Shown here one piece after another: positions 1 to 24,100 of a stretch of DNA of 64,000 nucleotides. The notes beneath the pieces are model-generated. The model was not told the DNA's origin. It did not search any database and saw nothing but the letters and a program-made list of their open reading frames with translations. The DNA is from Struthio camelus (lineage: Eukaryota > Chordata > Aves > Struthioniformes > Struthionidae), in the NCBI RefSeq assembly GCF_040807025.1, contig NC_090947.1, positions 620,001-684,000 on the forward strand. Reading direction: 5' to 3'. Each line of letters starts with the position of its first letter. Position 1 is the first letter of the stretch. Made by a program: the position numbers and the translations under genes.

Positions 1-194
1 GTGTCAGAGCTATGATTGTAGTCCAACAAGACTGCACCTTCAGTGGCTGACTTTCCGCTGGAGCTGCTGTGACTGCAGACCTCAGCCTGGCTTGGTGTCA
101 CTGTGAAGATTTCAGGAGACGCAGTCCGGCCTGGGCTCTGGCCTGCACAGAAGGTGTTGGCGTGCGTGTAACCCGCTGCCCTTTCTCTTTCTGA

Positions 195-10968
<10,774 letters not shown>

Positions 10969-10985
10969 GGGGAGCTCCTACCTGG

Positions 10986-10991
10986 AATAAA
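10986..10991 (+). terminator. Candidate KMO poly(A) signal AATAAA, proximal
   Basis: An AATAAA hexamer starts 18 bases after the KMO stop codon, which would give a very short 3' untranslated region. A second candidate lies about 1.1 kb downstream. Confidence 0.5.
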
Positions 10992-13984
10992 GTGAAGGCA
11001 TGGGCTGTTGGCTCAGTTCAGTGACGTTGTTTCTCTTGGGACGTGACCTGGGAGTTCCTGTAACCTCACCTTCTCCTCCCCTCCCTCTGAGAAGTGACAA
11101 ACGCTCTCTGTCTCCCTAAGAGGAGTTCATCAGGGCGCAGAGTGCCAAGACAGCCTAGGCAAGACTCAATGTTTTCGACTGTCTAATTGCAGCAGTTTTG
11201 CTTCTTGAAGTGATGTTGCTTGTCACTGGCTGGGCCAGTGTTTTTTGTTCAGTAACAGGGGAAGTGCGTGCTACAGTGTGGCTGCCCAGCCTTCCCAGCC
11301 AGCAGGACGGCCACTTAAATTGGTCAGGGTGTCCCGTTCTGTTCTTACCAAAATCCTGTCTTTTCCTCCTTTTATCTCTCAATATGCCTTTGGGCATAGC
11401 TTATCTCAACAGTATTCCCAGTTGGCTTGGAGAGATCTTCAAGTATCTCAGGGTGATAACGTTCATATTCAGAAGGTTTGGTTCGCAGGGGTGAGACTGC
11501 GTGATGCACTCACACCTTTATCATTGAACAGATTCACAGCATTACAAAGCCTCTCTCCAGGATGGACATACCTGGTCAGAAGCTATCTACTGATTTTATA
11601 CAACGAAAGACAAACATTACCTCAGGAAAGCTGTAGTCCTGTCAAGAATGGATTTGCACTCCCGCATTGCAGTTATCTTCAGCGAAGGCATTCAGAGCAA
11701 TTTTTTAGCCTCGGTTTTTTTAGGGCACTCTGGGCAGTTCCCTCCTCTTAAATGGTTCTGTTTCTGAAATAACTTAGTAACGTGAATCTGTTGAAGGAAC
11801 ATATCCTTGTTACATTGTTGATATTTCTCACATAAATTAAAAGATGGAACACACTTCAAAAATGCCTATATATTTTGTTTACAATTTTTGTATTTTAAAC
11901 TATTGTTTAAAAACTGTCAACCCTTCTTTTTGTTGCTTTTCCATCAAGACACATTTCTACTAATTCTGCTGTTGTCTGTCTGCTATGCAGATAGGCACCT
12001 CCATGGTTTTCTTAGATCTCCTGCCCCCCCTCACACTGAGCAATCGCCAAGCCAATAAAAGCAGCTTTGTGCCTTCAGCTTACGTGTATGTGTATGAGCA
12101 TGCATGTATATACAGGCTAGCGTGTTCTAAATTGTGCTTAGACATGCTATATTTCAGGTGAACTTGAGAACGTGAACTACCTGGGACTTGCAAATAGTGT
12201 TTGGAGGGTTTTTGCTTGAAAATCAACTAGTTTTTTTTTTTTTTTCCACCCTCCGAAGTCAAAGAAAATATGGTTCATTTATTCTTGATGGAAATGAAAC
12301 AACTTAAAGCAAGTTCTGGGGTGGTACTTGAAACCTAGAGAAAGGACCGTTTCTCAGTTGGCTAAGAAATATATCTGCTTTTTGCAAGTGAGTCTCCACA
12401 GACAACGTGACCATGTCTTCGGGCTAAAGCAAAGACCAATGGGCCTGAAGGACTCTCCTAGCTCATTGTTTCCCTGCTTGACTTTTGTGAGTGTCCTAGC
12501 ATGTCCATTTGTCTAATGCAATTCCTGATCACATTCCTCTTTTAAATGGTCCAAATCCCTGCATTTGCATCCTTCATCCCAGCTCTTTAATTGCCCTCCC
12601 AAACATCTACGTGTTTGTGCTTATACTGCAGAATCTACACCAGCAGTAAGACCAACTGACAGGGGAGATGTTCTCTTCATACTCAAGTAAACAAAAACTT
12701 CTGGTTCCCTGGCAATGGGCACTGCATGCGAGCCCCGTGGCTGAGACCCCCCGAGCCTCAGTGGATGCCTTTTGTGGTCTGGTGCAGCCAGTCACAGGGC
12801 TGTGCTGTGGCCGCGCTGGTGGTGCCTCGGAGCTGGAGGAGGCTGGCACTATGTACCCTGCTGGAGTTTCAGCCACCTTACAGAAAGTAGGGAAGAGATG
12901 GCCGCAGCTGAACCTAGTGTGGTGTAGAGGCTAAAATGGTTACTGTTTCAGTTACAGAAAGATAGAAAATAGGGCTGCTGGAAGAGATTGTTCACAGGCG
13001 GCTAGGGCTTTCCCTTGGCTGGGCAGAGGGTCAGCATTGTCTGTGTCACTCCTGAGCAGTAATGGAGAGCCTGCACGCTTGCCCAAACACTGTGCCAGAG
13101 CTACCACCTGACTGTGAAGCTGCATATTTCTTGCTGCAGTTTTATTTCCTTTCCTCTTGCCTTCATTACCAGGCACGGAGAGCTGATCTTTTCTTTCTTG
13201 AAGGCTCTTAATACATCCTGCCTCAATTCTCTTCTCTCTTGGCATTCAGTCTAGCTCAATCAGCATAGCTGAGTCATTTCTCAGGAGCTGTCTAATCTGC
13301 TCATCCCTCTCACCTGAACCATCTCCAGCAGCTCCAAATATTGCTTATCTAGTTTTGGTCATGTCTCACGGTGGTTTTGGGAAGGACTGGTGGGTATAGC
13401 ACCATTCAGCATGACAAGAGATGGTCCATCGTTTAGCAGGTGGCTCTGTGACCTCCCCTGCCAAAGCATGACATGGATGCACAGGTTTGAGGCTGTGCAA
13501 GAGAAGTCTTCTGAGTATTATCAAATGCATGGGAGCTACGCTGAGTCAGGGAGTCCTTGAGCTTAAAATAGTAACAGGCAGGGAGAGTATTGAGGGACGT
13601 GTCAGGCATGCTTTCCCTCTTCTTACCCTGCCCTAGATGCTCACTCATAACCACTGTTGGAGATCAGGAAAATGGCCAGAATTAACCTTTGATCTAGCAT
13701 GGTACAGCTGCTGTTATGTTTAAGGTAGTCCTTTATCTGCCAGCAGGGAAAGGATCTGATTTGCATCATTTTGTGAGTCATTTTTGACTTGCAGGGAAGC
13801 ACCTTTTGGGACATAGCTGGAAAAAGAATGTAAAACACAACTTGTTTATCTGGTCAGCATATTCTCCAGGTGCCGCGTCTGTTGGAGATGCTGGCAGCGA
13901 TGATAGGAGTTTTTTGTAGCTTCTCTGACAAGCACTTCAGCTGCTGCCCTTGCACCTGATTCATAGCAGGACTTATGTATCTAC
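10992..13984. other. KMO 3' flank and KMO/ITGB2 tail-to-tail intergenic region
   Basis: No protein or RNA gene is supported here. The first kilobase may be KMO 3' UTR if the distal poly(A) signal is used. It contains a T15 tract at 12231-12245. Open frames such as 11245-11751 show no recognisable domain. Confidence 0.6.
12054..12059 (+). terminator. Candidate KMO poly(A) signal AATAAA, distal
   Basis: AATAAA in the context GCCAATAAAAGC, about 1.1 kb after the KMO stop and followed within 40 bases by TG-rich sequence (tgtatgtgtatg), a plausible downstream element. It may be the main or an alternative 3' end. Confidence 0.4.
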
Positions 13985-15186
13985 TTTATATATTAATTTT
14001 TATTTTCTTTAAATTTATTCATAGAGCAAATGGAGGTTTACATAATACAAATACAGCTACAGGCAAATTATACCCAAACATAAAGCAATATCGTACAGAT
14101 ATTTCACAGGAATGACCCCACAACATAAAAACAATTAACTGTTGTGCACTGTTTGAAGTAGCACTGAGCTGGGCGTGCTCTTTGGTACTGCCAGTTGTTT
14201 TGTATGCCTGGCCCTCTGTGTGTCTGATGGGCTTGCAGAGAAAGGAAGAGATCTAGCCCTGAGGGAGGAAGAAGCTATGGCCAAACTCTTGAGTTGCAAG
14301 CAATGTGTTTGAAGTTCTTTGTTCCTCTGGCTGCTGATGTTTCACAGTTCAAACAGTTGCTTCTTTACCACCCCATCATGCAAAGGGCTCAAGGCCTCAT
14401 GGAGGTGAGCAAAGTTTGCAGGAACCCAAATATAAACATGGAGGACCCTGAGGTAGGTCTGAGAGGGGAGCGACACTGGGGAGTAGCTGATGATTTGGAA
14501 AAAAGATTCAGTGCATGTTCCCTGGCTTCCCTTCATCTCCAGGTACAGGTACTCACTAGCCCTTGTGGTTCCTCAGTTCACTGTAACCTTCGATGCCTTT
14601 GCTGGAGCAGATTGCTAGCTTGGGGGACCCTCCACATCAATTTAGCAGTTAGTGCTGCTTTAGAAATGAGCTGCAAACATAACACAGCAGAAAGCAACGC
14701 AGTAGGGAAAGATTGGGCCCAAGGTAGTCTTGGAGCAGAGCCTGTTAGAACAGAAGGGAAATGGTATTTTTGAATTCCCAGCTCCAAATCAAAGCTGGAA
14801 TCACTCTGCACATTAAGTTGATTTGGGAGCTTGGTGTGAGAAGGTCCTGTCACAAAGCAAAATTAGCATCATGAGCTGAGACAGATGGTGACTGACACAG
14901 GAGCCATTGCCTATGCCCGCTGGCAAAATCCTGCTCTGTAGCCCCATCCACGGCAAAGCTGGTGCTGCTCCCTTCTCCCAACTCAACTAACAAAACCAGT
15001 ATGAGTTGTGCAAGGAGAGACGGTATGATCCCTTAGGCAAAGCCTGACTTTTACTTTGTGAAGGGAACAAACCAACAGGATAAAGAATAAGAGGTGGAAA
15101 AGTTTGAAATTTTAGTTTGAAATTTCCTTAGCTTGGCATTTCCTTATCTAATGGTGAATCCTAGAGCTGTTGAGTGCTGCTCCACT
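13985..15186 (-). other. ITGB2: ITGB2 3' untranslated region (inferred)
   Basis: This is the sequence between the ITGB2 stop codon and the first clear - strand AATAAA hexamers (TTTATT on the + strand at 13999-14004 and 14014-14019). These sit in an AT-rich patch suited to cleavage and polyadenylation. A 3' UTR of about 1.2 kb is an inference, and the exact end needs transcript data. Confidence 0.45.
14014..14019 (-). terminator. Candidate ITGB2 poly(A) signal
   Basis: AATAAA on the - strand, with a second overlapping-region copy at 13999-14004, about 1.17 kb after the ITGB2 stop. No stronger candidate was seen closer to the stop. Confidence 0.45.
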
Positions 15187-18100
15187 TCATTCTCCATTGA
15201 ATCTGGGGTTCACGACTGTGGTGGTAGCACTTTTGAACAGAGGGTTATCGGCCTGGAGAGAGAGAGAGAGATCAGCAGTGCACGTCATGATGCTGTATTG
15301 GATTTCTGCTGCAGTCTTGGCTGTATAACTGTCCAAACAAGTGTTAGTGCCCCCCCCGCCCCCCGCCTTCAAATGGTGCAGCTAGTGTTGGCAGAAGAAC
15401 CCATGGCTGCTCTAGCACCCTGCAAGACCCAAGCAGCCCACAAAGCCTGGGTGGCACCAAAGGCTCCGGTCAGCAAAGCTCTGCATGTTGTCAGGCAGTG
15501 GTTGCCTTCAGAGAGGATGTTCCCTTTGGTTCTGACCTCCTGGGTCCTCCTTTCAGCCCGGCTGCTGCCATCGTGCATTCCCAGTGTGGTGCCTTCCCTG
15601 CCTACAGGGATTTCTCTGGTTTCTCTAGCACGTTCCTCTATTTTCTCCAGCTGCACTGCTATGGCAGGGTGCTGAGATGAGCTCACCGGGGCCCACCTGT
15701 GTCACATGTCCTCATGTCAGTGACATGTTATGCCCTGGTTGATAGGGTGCTGGGCTGCACCTAACAGGACCCAGCTCAGGTGAAGGCAGGGAGAGCAGGA
15801 GAGCAACTCTACAAGTGGGGAGAGAGTCTTTGTTGTGAATTGTACCCCATTACCAGAAAAGAGGTCTCTTACATCGTTCCACTTGGCTTTGGACTTTTCC
15901 TTCTCGAACCTGCGGTACTCTCGGCGGTCAAACAGCTCCGTCAAGAGCCGCCAGATTAGCAGGAGCAGCAAACCGATGAGGGCCACGCCGGCGATGGTGC
16001 CACCCACAATCAGGGCAATGTTGGGAGGCTCCGGGCACTCTGCAGAACAAACACAGCAGCATCTCACTGCAGCCTCCTGCAAGGCCAGCTCTGCCCCCTG
16101 CAGCGCTGCTGCTCACGTCTCTGCACTGCATGGAGGACCCAGGTAGGTGCTGGCTGTGCTCAGCAGCACGTAATCTGACCTAGGCTCTTTTTGCAGTCAA
16201 CAGAAGAAGAAAGGGGCTATGATCCGGGAGGGCAAAGCTGCAGGAGATTGAGCAGCAAAGCCCTAGGCACAGTCGTGGCTTTGTAGCCCTTTAGTCCCTC
16301 AGCTGAGTCCAGATTTAACTCTTTAGTTCAAAGAATAAATGTATTGCTTTTAGTGAACTGGCATAAGCTCATAGCTTGAGGAGACACAGCAGCATGTGAG
16401 CAGAGGGAACTGCATTGGTGGGGAAGAAAGGAGGACATCTGAGAACCTAGCTTGGGGGGCAGGCCCTGGCAGTCATCCATCTGGTGGGTTTCCTGACTGC
16501 TTTCATGTGCAGAGCTGTGTTTAGATGGGTGGAGGGAAGCAAGGAAGAGGTTATTTTTCACTGGCTTCTCTTTTTTTTTTTTGGTTTGCGGCAAATATAC
16601 CCCTTGATGTGTCTGTAACCTGCTCTCAAGGGCAGATCATGCCTTTGGGAGGCTGGCCCTGGCAAGAACAGGTGCCTCTGTTTACCTGCCTGCAGAAGGG
16701 GATGAAGAGGAGGATTTGACTACCTTTTGCAGGATCAACAGACACAGTGTATATCTCCTCCCCATCCTCCTGGAACATGTGGAAGTTGATCCAGCAGTTC
16801 TGGGAGTCCTTCTCTCTGCACTCCCTGCTTCCTCCTTGCGGCTTTTCAGAAATATTGATGTTTCGGCAGGCTGCAGAGCAGTTCTTTTCAAATGGCCCAC
16901 TAAAGAAGGCCTTGCACTCCACGCAGGAACTGGAAGACACGCACAGGCATGGTTTGTCTCTGAAGTGACAGGAGCCCCGGGAGCAGTCACTGCATGAGTG
17001 GCTGGTCACATCACTCAGGCCTGACATGAGGGGAGGCATGACAGTCAGTGGGATGGTCAGGTAGCCATAACAGGAGGCTACCTAGAACTGGAAAACAATG
17101 GATCCAGGCTCTCCCTGAGGAAGTCTGAGGGACTCAGGGTGTTGTGTGGACTGAGGGCAGTGTAGCTGGCTTCTCTTTCCCTCTACAACCATTCAGGGAC
17201 CAGCTGGCCATCAACAGCACCAAACTTATCAATATAAAACCAACTATCTATCTCCTTAAGAGGGGAAGAGGTACAGCAGCAATGTCAGCCAAGATGCTGA
17301 CTTCCCGGCACCAGCTCAGGGCAGGGAGGAATGTAGGATCCCTTGTCCTTGCAGACCCCCGCCCTTGCCGGCTCTGTGCGCATCACTCACATGTATCTGC
17401 CACATGGCGATGGGCAGCCAAGACATTCCTGGCAGAAGGGGGGCTGGTAGCTCCCCCTGCATTGGCACTGGTTGCAGTGGCATTTCCCACGGTTGCTGCA
17501 CTCGTTCCCACGAAGGTTTAAACAGCCGTCTGTCGACTTCTTGCACTGGCATGCACTACCCTGGTAGTCAGATTTGCATTTGCACTCGCCACAGTCACAG
17601 TGCCCTCGGTCTGTGGGGAAAGTGGAAACTTTATAAAGCTGGTTTCTAGCTCTTTGCCAAACCTCACAGCTGGGGCACACCTGGAGCTGTAACCATTCAC
17701 CTGGCTGAAGACCTATGTCCTGCCTGACAGTTGTGGCTGGCTGGACTCCTGCCAGTCTCAGCAACTTAAGGCCTCATCTGTTCCCCCACAAGAGAAATTC
17801 ATTGAAGTATGGCATGGTCTCCAGTACTGCTCTGCAGGACTCAGAGGATCTGATCCATAGGAGAGCCAGAAGACCTCTCAAACAAAATCCTGCAGCGGCC
17901 TATAGAGAACCAGTTTGCAGGGAGCTGTCTTGTGTTGCACTGCTCTGTCAAACCTTGTGCCCTTGTGCGTGCCCCCTCCGCCCTCTCTTTCTGCATTTGG
18001 CACAGAGCACCACTTGGTCCATAAACATCATACGCGGGGACAGACTCCTTCAGAGGTGTCTTCTCTGGTGCACTGAGGATGGAGGAAAGAAAAAAAGCTA

Positions 18101-21100
18101 GGAGCTGGTCAGGCTTCGCCAGGTCATACCACATCCTTGCTTGGAATGACCTACTGTCTTGGGCCTAGGGCTCTCACCTTTGCCGCCACACAGGGAGCCA
18201 TTGTAAAACTCGCAGTTCATGTTGTCGCATTCACAGAAGGTGCCATAGATCTGCTTGTCAGGCATGTCGCTGGTGTGGCAGAGGCACTGCCCGCACACAC
18301 AGTCCCCCAGCCCCGAGCAGATGACAGAGGTGTTGTCCTTTCGGCAGCTGCCTTCCAGCTCTTTGCTGGTCTTGCCTTTGGTTTCACACTCGCAGTTCTT
18401 CCCAATGTAGCCTGAATTGCAGCTGCCACGAAAGGACAAAAGTGAATCTGGGTCAGCAGCTGCAAGAAAAGCAGCACCAGTGCCAGGAGTAAACCCACTG
18501 TGCCGAGTTCTCCAATCACTGGCCTGGCCAGTAATGCTGGTTACCAGGCATCTGCACCAACATGTGGTTTTGTACCAACTGTGTTTGAGCAGGGTGCTTA
18601 ACCAGTAGGAAACCTCAGAAACGTTGTTATCTAAGCTTGTTACTTTTACAAAGCCAAATGCTTGCCCGGATATTGTTATTATATTTATAATTTCTAAACA
18701 CTTGCCAGGAGGTCTGAGCGTTTCCTGAGGAAACCCAGTCTTTTCCTCTTGCAGTCTGTGAGGGGCCATGAAGTGATAATTAGCTTTGTTTAAGGACCTG
18801 CATGAATTGCAGCCCAGAAATGAGGGTGTGTTTTTTTTTTTTTTTTTAATGGAAATTTCTACAGAAAGCTGCTGCTCAATGAATGGATGCCCTTAGGAAA
18901 GCAGCAGAGACTCCACCAAAGGCAATAGCTCATAATGTCCCTTGTCACCTGGAGATTAAGCTGCTACTCTAAATAAGAAAATTGGTGCAAAACTTCAAAA
19001 CTGAGCCATGACTGACTGTCTAGTGTAAACATCTCTTCTGGGCCCCCACCACATCCCATGTTCTCCAGGCACAAATGTGCTTGGCGAAATCAAGTACAGC
19101 ACGCAGCTGCCCTTGCCTTGGTGCATCTGCCCTTTCCCAGAGCATCCTCAACTCTGACAGCATTTGAAATAGTATTGGGACACAGAGTTTACCTGCAAAT
19201 CCCACAAATGATGCTGCCTTTCCCACTGCAGTGTTTTGGGTCAGGCTGTTCACGGCAGTTGCAGTTACAGTTGCTGTCCAGGTAAACGGTGAGGGTGTCT
19301 GTGAAGCCCAGTGGTCGGATGGTGAAGGACTGGCTTTTGATGCACTCCTTTGCTGTAACCTTAACGTTGAAGATGATCTAGAAGATGCAGAGTGAAAAAG
19401 GAAAGGGAAGCACTAAAGGTCGTCAGGTAGCTTCAGTAATTAGAGGAGCAGTATCGGCACACATGTCCAGCGCACGCCGGAGTAATGGAGGATCCTGCAG
19501 TCCCACGGCTCTGGGCAAGCCACCTCCCAAGACATCTCACCCAGAAGGACTGACAGTGGCATTTAACAGGAGCATAGGTTGTGGGGGGCCACCCCCTTCG
19601 CATTTGACCCCAGCAGCTCCTCGCAGGCAGGAAATTCCCTCCAGGAAGCGCGGGCAGTCCCAGTTTGGGCAGGTGCCACTGGCTGCTTTGGCCAGCCCAG
19701 CCAGACTGCACTGAGCTGCAGGGCTACCCTCCTACCCCAAGATGTCTGCTCCATACGTCTGTTCGTGGTGCCATTTCAGGCCTTGTTTTTGGCCAGCACT
19801 ACAGCAAAATGTCTAAAGGTGAGTGGATTTGGAAATACTGAAATGCAGCATTTGGGGCACTCTTGGCCTTAAATCCACATGAATAAAAAGTATGGAGCAA
19901 CAAATCGGATTTCTGCCTTTAAAAAGAGAAGATGCCAGGAGCGCTGTGGGCTCTGCAGCATTCCCAGTACCAGGGAACAGACCTCATCGTTTATCTTGAC
20001 GTTGTCACACTGCCCTCTTGCTTCATCCAAGACTATCTTGTTTTTATTGCATATGGAGTCATATTTGACATCTAGGACATCTGACAGAGTGGAGTGGTCC
20101 AGAATGATTCGTGAGGACAGGTTCTGTGAAGAAGTGGTGGAGAAAATGCTGTCAGCCCAAGAAGAGATTAAGCCAAGGGAATGTGGTTTGGGGCAACTCA
20201 TTCTGCCACCCAGGGGTTGCAGGTTAGTGCTTCCCTGGGGTGGGGGCAGCTCTGCCATCCCTCTGGCTTTAGGGATGGGTGGCAGGGAGCACCCAGAGCT
20301 GGGGTCTCAGCCGCGTCCTCATGGGTTGGGAAGGCAGGCAGTGGGACTGGAGATGTGGAAACCTCTTGCTTGTTTTGGGCAGAGGGACTGAGCGTGTGCT
20401 GTTCTCAAAGTCCCAGGCTCACCTGCTCTGTTCAGTGATGATGAGGATACCTGACTGGAGCTTTTCACAGCTCCAAGCCCTGTCGGACAGGCAAAGCGTG
20501 TCTTTATCCAGCACTTACATTGTAGGCCACCTGGATGAGTTCGATGACGTTGCTGGAGTCTTCGTTCAGCTCCCCCACTGCTGACTTCGGGATCATTTCA
20601 CTGAGCTTCTGCCAATGGACAGCAAACACGTGAATGGTCTCCCCGTAATGCGTGACAGTGGAGCACAGAGCAGACAGTACAACTCGCGCTTGGCCCAGTG
20701 CAAGGAACCCAGTGGTGGGAGGAAATACACAGGCATTTTCGTCCTCCTGGGGGAGGATGTGAGGTACCTGGACCATTCAAAGTCTACTTACTTTATAAAC
20801 ATTCACCATTTTACTGGTGACTGCGAAAATGGGCTGAATGTTATTTTCGGTGAGTTTTTGGACCAGCTGGCCCACAGATGGGTAGTCCTGTGTGAGGAAA
20901 AGGATGACAGCTTTCAGTTCAGACTCTTTCATCAGCAGAACAGTGAATGTTTTTTGTTATGAGGCCCCCCTCTGTGGTCCCAGCATGGTCAAGAGTCTGT
21001 CACAGTGAGGCTGCCTGGAGGCTGTCTCAAGCCCAGCGCTTTTTAGATTCGCTATACAGACAGGAACCTTGTGGTCTCAACAACAGGCTTTTATGTGACA

Positions 21101-24100
21101 TTTCTGTCTACAGGAAAGATGCTGGGATAAAACACAGGGGAGCTCTCTCTTGAATGCAGATATCTCTGGTTTGCTTGTATTCCCCAGGAGGCCAGTTCAA
21201 GGCTTTTGCTGATGTGGTCACTATAAGGAAGACTAAGATGGGGGGGGGGGTCCCAAACCATGATTCATCACCTGATACCCAGCAGTAAAGCAGAGGCATC
21301 AGCAGTGGGTTGCAGCGCCTCCACTCCCAGGGCCCACTATCTGTGGCCCTGCGGCCAGTTACCAGGACTTCTGCGAAAGCTGGTGACTCCTGTTGCAGAT
21401 GTGACAGGCAGAGCCAGTGCCCAGGACTGGGATGGGATGCGTTGCCAACACAGGGAGAGGGTGTGGAGCCACTGAGCAGCCCCTGCAGAAGGGGCACTTT
21501 GGGCTTGCTTCTCATCCAGGGTACTTACATACTCATTGCTCTTTTTGTACATGTTATTCTCCAAATGGCACTTGCCATCGTTGGGGGTGAGGATGGCCCC
21601 GAGTTTGCCATCACCGGCGAAGTGGAAGCCGTCATCAGTAGCATACACCAGCAAGCGGGTCACGTTACGCCAGCCGATCAAGTCCTGAAAGCAGCACGGA
21701 CAGCGCTCAGACACGTGCCTGAATAGAGGCTGGGGGAAGACAGGGCCAGCCAGGCATGGCGTAGCCTCAGGCTTCATCCCTGGCTGACGTGAATGCACAT
21801 CCTTTTCCAAAGCACAGTAAATCCTCACATCAGCCACGTGTGCAGCTGGAGGCAGACGGGCCAGAGGAGGCAGGTGACAGGTTAGAGACAGAGGCTCTGG
21901 GGTTCAGAGGTTCTCTCTGTATCCCCCTGTTATCACCTGCTCTATTGCTGAATTGGGATTTTTACATGGATTACAGGCCTGAAAATATGATGGGCCTCCA
22001 GAGTCTACCTGGAGAGAAACAGAGCCAACTCCTGATGGGCAGGCCTTGAAATAGAGTTAAGCGTCCCTCGTGTCTGTCGAGCAGTTACGCTAGCAGTAAA
22101 AAGGGTTCAGGGCAGCCCTGGTAATGGCACCAAGGAAAGGACTCACCCCACACACTGCTGCCTGCATCATTGCATCCAGACCCCCTTCCGGGGCATCCAG
22201 GTTCCCAGAGATGAACTGCTTCCCCACTTCGCTCTCAAACTTTTCAGCATCGTCGGTCAGCGAGAGGATGTGCTTGAAGGCAAAGGGAGGCTGGCAGTTC
22301 TTGTCTTTGTTTGGACAGGGGTTCTGCAGCTTCTCCGGGTGTGTGTTCACAAAGGGCAGCACTGTCTTATCCACAAAGGAGCCAAATCCTAGGGTGTTCA
22401 GGACCAGCAGTGTTAGGGGGAGAGGTGGGTGGAGGCTGGTGCATGTCCCTGCGGGGCAGGGCAGTGCAGGCCACCTGTTGGCTCCAATGCAGAGAGCTGG
22501 GTATATGTCCACACACAGTTCCCAAATGGCCCATCCCTTGCCCTGGTGGACCCTCCAGCCTGGTGGCGGACAGGTTATGCTGCCCACTGCCTGGGTCCTG
22601 CTCTGCCCCTGCGCTCCCCTCTGTTCTTGTGGTTCTTCCTGGTGAAAAGGAGACCATGCCAGGGCCTCGTGCTGAGGAAACACTCACCTATGCGGCGAGA
22701 GGAGGTGGTGTTTTCCAGTGCTCTGAGCAGTTCCCCTCCCAGCTTCTTCACCTTCTCCAGGTCATCCAGCATGGAGTAGGAGAGGTCCATGAGGTAGTAG
22801 AGATCAATGGGGTAACCCATAGCACGACGAAACTTCACCTTGAATGTAGCAGGCTGGCCTGCGGGACAGAGACACCACAGCCCCAACACCAGGGTCAGAC
22901 ACTCCACTGTGTCTCACATCTCGCCCCCATCTCACACCCCTCCTTGGATACTCCCGTCTTTAGGAGGAAATCAGGATGAAGCATGGCCTGTGGCATGCTG
23001 CTGTGTCCCCACGCACCTGGGAAGGCAGCTCTGCTGCTGGGGAAGCCCACTCTCTCATCTACCCTCTCTCAGGAAGGTTTTCCCATCTCCCCTGCATTGC
23101 ACCTTGTTGAGGATGGCTGCCTTTTTGACTCCTCTGCCTGCTGATCTCCTCTGCCAAACAGCTCTCCGCTCCTGTACTGTTCTCTTCTCCCTCCTGTTCC
23201 CATCAGCCTTCTCTGTGGCTCTTATCTGGCTCTTCCTCCCCCCTGCAAATTCCCACTGTCTTCATCAGTGGCCATTTCTCTCCTGCCTGTGGAGCAGTCC
23301 AGTAGCAGACCAGAGGCTGCCATGCTTGGGTTAAGGGGTGGTGTGAACACAGGCACCCCCCCCCCCCCCACCATGCGCTGTCCATCTGTGCTCCCTGTGC
23401 CCCCAGGCTTGTTCCCAGCTGCTTAGTCCCCAGGGCACTGGGTTAGGGTGCCCAAAGAGCAAATTCAGATAAAGTGACCATGGCTTCTGTGCTGGGACCC
23501 ATCAGCTGCAGGGTGTCTCACCAGCACCCTTCAGCCCAGGCAGGTTTGCTCTCCTGCTTACCCAGCTCGCACATCCCTCTTCTGTGCTGCTTCCACTCCT
23601 GCCTGGCTCCATGTTACCTGCCAGCCCCTGTCATCCAGCCTCCCTGGGGACCTGACTTACCTTGGCTGCCCCAACTCTAGTCCTTTCTGCCACCCGTCCA
23701 CGTGCTCTCTCTCTTTCAGAGCTTCACCTAGTTGATGCCTTGACTCCCCTAGCAAACTCTGGCCTGCCACCTCTCCCCAGCTGCAGCTTGCCAGCACGTG
23801 GCCCCAGCCAGACCAACCCCCTCTCCTACACCCCTGTCTCTCCCTGCTCTGTTCAGCCAACTTCCTAGCTCAGCACTTCTATCGCTCTGGCTCTACAGTT
23901 GCTGCCTGTAACCCAGCACTCGTTTGCCCTCTCAGCTTCTGCTCACAGGACCCTGCCCATTTCTTCTGAAAGAAACCCGCCTTCCTCCTCCCGCAGCCCT
24001 CTCCTCCTACTGCAGTGGCAGAGCTGTCTTGCCTGGGATCTCCTGATTCCCTGCTGGGGTCTGCAGGGCGTTATTCCCTTCTGGTGGCCTTGCACCCCCC

